Of a stretch of DNA of 9,654 bases, positions 6,933-9,654 are shown in pieces (the stretch's first letter is position 1; each line of letters begins with the position of its first letter). The stretch comes from Casp-actino8 sp964513215 (GTDB lineage Bacteria > Actinomycetota > Acidimicrobiia > Acidimicrobiales > Ilumatobacteraceae), in NCBI GenBank assembly GCA_964513215.1, contig CAZELU010000062.1, positions 1 through 9,654 on the forward strand. The letters are read 5' to 3'. The position numbers and the translations under genes were made by a program. Under the pieces are notes generated by a model that was not told the origin of the DNA, did no database searches, and worked only from the letters and a program-made list of their open reading frames with translations.

Positions 6933-7880
6933 ATGAGCGGGATTCCCGTGATCGACCTGTCGCGTCCGGGCTCGGCCGATTCCATCGCCCGAGCCTGCGA
7001 AGACATCGGATTCTTCTGCGTGACGGGCCACGGTGTGTCGGAATCGGTACTTCGCGCGTCGTGGCGAGCGGCTCGAGACTTCTTCGATCTTCCTCTCGCG
7101 GCACGGATGAGAGTCGCCATGCCCTACGCGGGGTATCCGTACGGCTACTCGCCGTTGTCGGGCGAGACGCTGGCCCGGTCGCTCGGAGACGCCGCGCCAC
7201 CCGACCGCAAGCAGTCGTTCGCGATCGGTCCGGTGACGAAGCCTCCACACACCATCACCGATCCCGACGAGGACTTCGCATGGTCACCCAATCTGTGGCC
7301 CGACGAGCTTCCAGCGCTTCAAGAATCGTGGACTGCGCGCTACACCGCCTTGAGCCAACTCGCCGCGCGCCTGCTCTCGTTGATGGCCGAATCCCTCCAC
7401 TTGCCCGACAATTACTTCGACGCGATGATCGACCGACACACGAGTGCTATGCGCGCCCTCGATTACCCCGGGGCCGCCGATTCGTCGGTCGCAATCGCCG
7501 ACGGACAATGGGGCGCGAGTGCTCATACCGACTACGGAACACTCACCATCCTCGAGACCGACCCCGATCAACCGGGTCTTCAGGTGCGCCGTTCGGACGA
7601 CGAGTGGGTGGACGTCGATCCGCCGAGAGGTGCGTTGGTCGTCAACCTGGGTGATGCGATGGAACGCTGGACCAATGATCGCTGGCGATCGACGTTGCAT
7701 CGGGTGACGATCCCGGCCGGTCGACGGCAGTCGATCGCGTTCTTCCACAACGCCAACTGGGACGCCGTGATCGAGTGTTTGCCCACGTGTCTCGCCCCAG
7801 GCGAAGTGGCCCGTCACTCGCCTATCGCGGCCGGGCCGCATCTCATGAGCAAGTTCAAGTCGACCGTCAACCGGTACTGA
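6933..7880 (+). CDS. 2OG-Fe(II) oxygenase, isopenicillin N synthase-like (paralogue 1)
   Basis: This 315-residue cytosolic protein has the family's two parts: an N-terminal DIOX_N-like region (IPVIDLS at 4-10, then DIGFFCVTGHGV) and a C-terminal jelly-roll core. The Fe(II) ligands are H198 and D200 in SAHTDYGTLT and H256 in LHRVT. R265-Q-S267 matches the RxS motif that binds the 2-oxoglutarate C5 carboxylate. It should therefore couple 2OG and O2 to oxidation of a small molecule. True isopenicillin N synthase uses no 2OG and also has RxS, so family membership does not give the substrate. No peptide synthetase or other beta-lactam gene is nearby, so antibiotic synthesis is unlikely. The start at ATG 6933 leaves exactly the short pre-strand usual for the family and sits 6 nt after a TAAGGT box. 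The DedA gene follows after 26 nt. A second family member lies at 8604-9650. Confidence 0.92.
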   Translation: MSGIPVIDLSRPGSADSIARACEDIGFFCVTGHGVSESVLRASWRAARDFFDLPLAARMRVAMPYAGYPYGYSPLSGETLARSLGDAAPPDRKQSFAIGPVTKPPHTITDPDEDFAWSPNLWPDELPALQESWTARYTALSQLAARLLSLMAESLHLPDNYFDAMIDRHTSAMRALDYPGAADSSVAIADGQWGASAHTDYGTLTILETDPDQPGLQVRRSDDEWVDVDPPRGALVVNLGDAMERWTNDRWRSTLHRVTIPAGRRQSIAFFHNANWDAVIECLPTCLAPGEVARHSPIAAGPHLMSKFKSTVNRY

Positions 7881-7893
7881 ACGCTTCACGATC

Positions 7894-7899
7894 TAGGCT
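7894..7899 (+). promoter_or_regulatory. -10 box for a leaderless DedA transcript
   Basis: TAGGCT lies 7 nt upstream of ATG 7907 in the short gap after the oxygenase gene. It suggests that DedA has its own promoter even though it lies only 26 nt behind its neighbour. No SD sequence is visible. Confidence 0.5.
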
Positions 7900-7906
7900 C
7901 GACACG

Positions 7907-8518
7907 ATGATCGATTGGGCCGCTGACTTCATCGATGCGATCGGACTCCTCGGCGTAGCGGCCTTGGTCGCGCTCGAGAACATCTTCCCGCCCATCCCTT
8001 CCGAACTCGTCCTTCTTCTCACCGGCTTCAACGTGAGCGAGACGCGGTTCGGGTTCGTGGGGGCGATCGTGTTCGCCACGATCGGATCGGTGGTTGGTGC
8101 GTACTTCCTCTACGGCGTCGGTCGACTTCTGAACGAGGAACGACTCGAAGCGTTCCTCGCCGGCGTCGGTCGGTTCGTCGGCTTGAAGAAGTCGGATGTT
8201 CACAAGGGTTTCCAGTGGTTCGAGCGCCACGGAACATTGGTGGTCCTCTTCGGTCGACTGGTGCCCGTGGTTCGATCGGTCGTGTCGATTCCAGCGGGAG
8301 CCGACAAGATGCCGCTGGGGCGCTTCACCGCGCTCACCGCGTTCGGTTCGCTCGTGTGGAACACGATCTGGATCTCGATCGGCTGGGGCCTGGGTGACCA
8401 GTGGAAGAAGGCGGGACGCTGGGGCGATTACATCCAGTACGGCGCCATCGCGCTGATCGCGATCGGCCTGGTGGTCCTGATCGCCCGTGCTCGTCGGAGG
8501 TCCGGCTCGCTAACATGA
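7907..8518 (+). CDS. DedA family integral membrane protein (VTT/SNARE-associated domain)
   Basis: This 203-residue protein has the usual DedA length. It shows the family's hallmarks: an acidic residue and Pro-rich re-entrant motif ENIFPPIPSE (24-33), hydrophobic helices at about 11-23 and 34-70, the motif FGRLVPVVRSVVSIPAG (115-131) with R117 and R123, a helix at about 140-163, and a final helix at 176-194 followed by the basic tail ARARRRSG. Members of this family are thought to move lipids, for example undecaprenyl phosphate, across the membrane and affect envelope stability. The exact substrate here is unknown. The frame is open upstream into the oxygenase gene, but ATG 7907 is preferred: it follows a TAGGCT box by 7 nt and begins just before the first helix. 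Its last two codons and stop overlap the -10 box of the tRNA-Gly gene. Confidence 0.93.
   Translation: MIDWAADFIDAIGLLGVAALVALENIFPPIPSELVLLLTGFNVSETRFGFVGAIVFATIGSVVGAYFLYGVGRLLNEERLEAFLAGVGRFVGLKKSDVHKGFQWFERHGTLVVLFGRLVPVVRSVVSIPAGADKMPLGRFTALTAFGSLVWNTIWISIGWGLGDQWKKAGRWGDYIQYGAIALIAIGLVVLIARARRRSGSLT
8511..8516 (+). promoter_or_regulatory. -10 box for tRNA-Gly (and probably the following oxygenase)
   Basis: TAACAT overlaps the TGA of the DedA gene and lies 11 nt upstream of the tRNA. It matches the TAGCAT in front of tRNA-Pro. No strong -35 box was seen. Since the tRNA and the next gene are one base apart, this promoter should drive both. Confidence 0.5.
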
Positions 8519-8527
8519 GCCTCCCTT

Positions 8528-8602
<75 letters not shown>

Positions 8603-8603
8603 C

Positions 8604-9650
8604 ATGGCGGTGTTCACCGAGATTCCCGAGATCTCCGCGACGTCGTGGCGACACGGCGATATGGCGTCCGCTGCCCGCGATCTCGTTCGCGTCTGCCACG
8701 AGGTCGGGTTCTTCACCTTGGTCGATCACGGCATCGACCGAGCGCTTCTCGATCGCCACCTCGCTCTCCTGCGCTCGTTCTTCGCACTCCCGCGCGACGT
8801 CAAGCGGCAGATCGCCAAGGCCAACTCGCCGTACTTCCGTGGCTGGGAAGACATTGGTTCGGAACTGACCGACAACAAGGTCGACCATCGAGAACAACTC
8901 GATCTCTCGTCGGAGAACCCGCCCTACCCCGCCCACACCTTGCCGGCGTACCTGCGCATCGACGGGCCCAATCAATGGCTTCCCGAGTCGACCCTTCCGG
9001 GTTTCCGCGACACGGTGGTCGAGCTCTTCGGCCACCTGGACGACCTCGCCAACGAACTCATGACGGTGCTGGCCCGGGGCCTCGGCTTGCCGCCCGCAAC
9101 CTTCCGTGATCGCTTCGGTGAACGTCCCTATTCGCTGATGAAGTTGATCTCATACCCGACGACACCGAAAGGTGAGGCCGGCGTCAACAGCCACAACGAC
9201 GCGGGCTTCCTCACTCTGCTGATGCAGCACGGCGTGGGTGGACTGCAGGCCCTCAACCCAAACGGCGAGTGGATCGACGTTCCACCGCGCGACGACGCCA
9301 TCGTCGTGAACCTGGGTGAGATGCTGCAGTCGATGACCAGCAACTACCTCGTCGCCACCAAACATCGGGTCGTCGCCACTCAACCGCGATTCTCGTCGGC
9401 CTACTTTCACGGACCCGACCTGCGCGCCAGCTTGGCTCCGCTCGAGCTCGACCCACGCTTCGTCGAGGCCGTGGCGGCCAGCCCACGTCACCGCGAGGCC
9501 GGGTTCATGGCCAAGCGCGAAGAACTCCTGTCGGGCGCGACGGGCACGAGCAGCACGCCGACCGCGTTGTACGGCGAACAGATCTGGAACTACTACCGGC
9601 GCTCGTACCCCGACCTGGTGGCGGCACATCACGCCGACGTCGTCGGCTGA
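8604..9650 (+). CDS. 2OG-Fe(II) oxygenase, isopenicillin N synthase-like (paralogue 2)
   Basis: This is a complete 348-residue protein of the same superfamily as the product of 6933-7880, but longer and clearly diverged. The N-terminal DIOX_N-like region begins with EIPEIS (6-11) and continues with EVGFFTLVDHGI (33-44). The core shows Fe(II) ligands H197 and D199 in NSHNDAGFLT and H254 in ATKHRVV, and the RxS motif R262-F-S264. A C-terminal extension (about 300-348) contains YGEQIWNYYRRSYPDL. Oxidation of a small molecule is expected; the substrate is unknown. I chose ATG 8604 because it keeps the EIPEIS strand that the family uses at this position; the next ATG (8661) would delete it. The ATG lies one base after the tRNA-Gly CCA, with neither an SD sequence nor a TANNNT box in reach, so the mRNA probably arises from a tRNA-mRNA precursor. 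Confidence 0.93.
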   Translation: MAVFTEIPEISATSWRHGDMASAARDLVRVCHEVGFFTLVDHGIDRALLDRHLALLRSFFALPRDVKRQIAKANSPYFRGWEDIGSELTDNKVDHREQLDLSSENPPYPAHTLPAYLRIDGPNQWLPESTLPGFRDTVVELFGHLDDLANELMTVLARGLGLPPATFRDRFGERPYSLMKLISYPTTPKGEAGVNSHNDAGFLTLLMQHGVGGLQALNPNGEWIDVPPRDDAIVVNLGEMLQSMTSNYLVATKHRVVATQPRFSSAYFHGPDLRASLAPLELDPRFVEAVAASPRHREAGFMAKREELLSGATGTSSTPTALYGEQIWNYYRRSYPDLVAAHHADVVG

Positions 9651-9654
9651 TTCA

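Overview
The window looks like chromosomal DNA from a high-GC actinobacterium. Densely packed genes, a TANNNT box 6-7 nt upstream of several first-gene starts (the pattern of leaderless transcripts), Shine-Dalgarno sequences only at internal operon genes, and the style of the ABC and 2OG-oxygenase proteins fit Actinomycetota. A member of the Acidimicrobiia (Ilumatobacter-like) is my best guess. That placement is inference; there is no rRNA or marker gene to fix it. I see no insertion sequence, phage gene, CRISPR array or clear sign of recent transfer.

Layout. (1) 1-2661, minus strand: a two-gene signalling operon. A membrane-anchored hybrid histidine kinase (HK-REC) is followed, with an 8-nt overlap, by a REC-EAL response regulator that runs off the left edge. 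Together they should link an unknown signal to c-di-GMP breakdown. (2) 2688-3297, plus strand: tRNA-Pro(UGG), then a Cys-type glutathione peroxidase-like thiol peroxidase. (3) 3289-3332: a long inverted repeat holding the stop codons of two convergent genes, probably a bidirectional terminator. (4) 3324-6895, minus strand: a two-gene operon for a heterodimeric ABC exporter. The residues of its two ATP sites divide exactly as expected for one working and one degenerate site. (5) 6896-6932: a 37-bp divergent promoter region. (6) 6933-9650, plus strand: an isopenicillin-N-synthase-like 2OG-Fe(II) oxygenase, a DedA-family membrane protein, tRNA-Gly(UCC), and a second oxygenase of the same superfamily whose start codon lies one base after the CCA end of the tRNA.

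The main point of interest is regulatory architecture rather than a new enzyme system. First genes appear leaderless and internal genes carry SD sites. Both tRNA genes have a TANCAT -10 box and a protein gene close downstream. The tRNA-Gly/oxygenase junction leaves no room for a ribosome binding site or separate promoter, so tRNA 3' processing may create the 5' end of the oxygenase mRNA. No obvious defence or biosynthetic cluster is present; the genes seem to be ordinary chromosomal genes for signalling, redox protection, export and oxidation.
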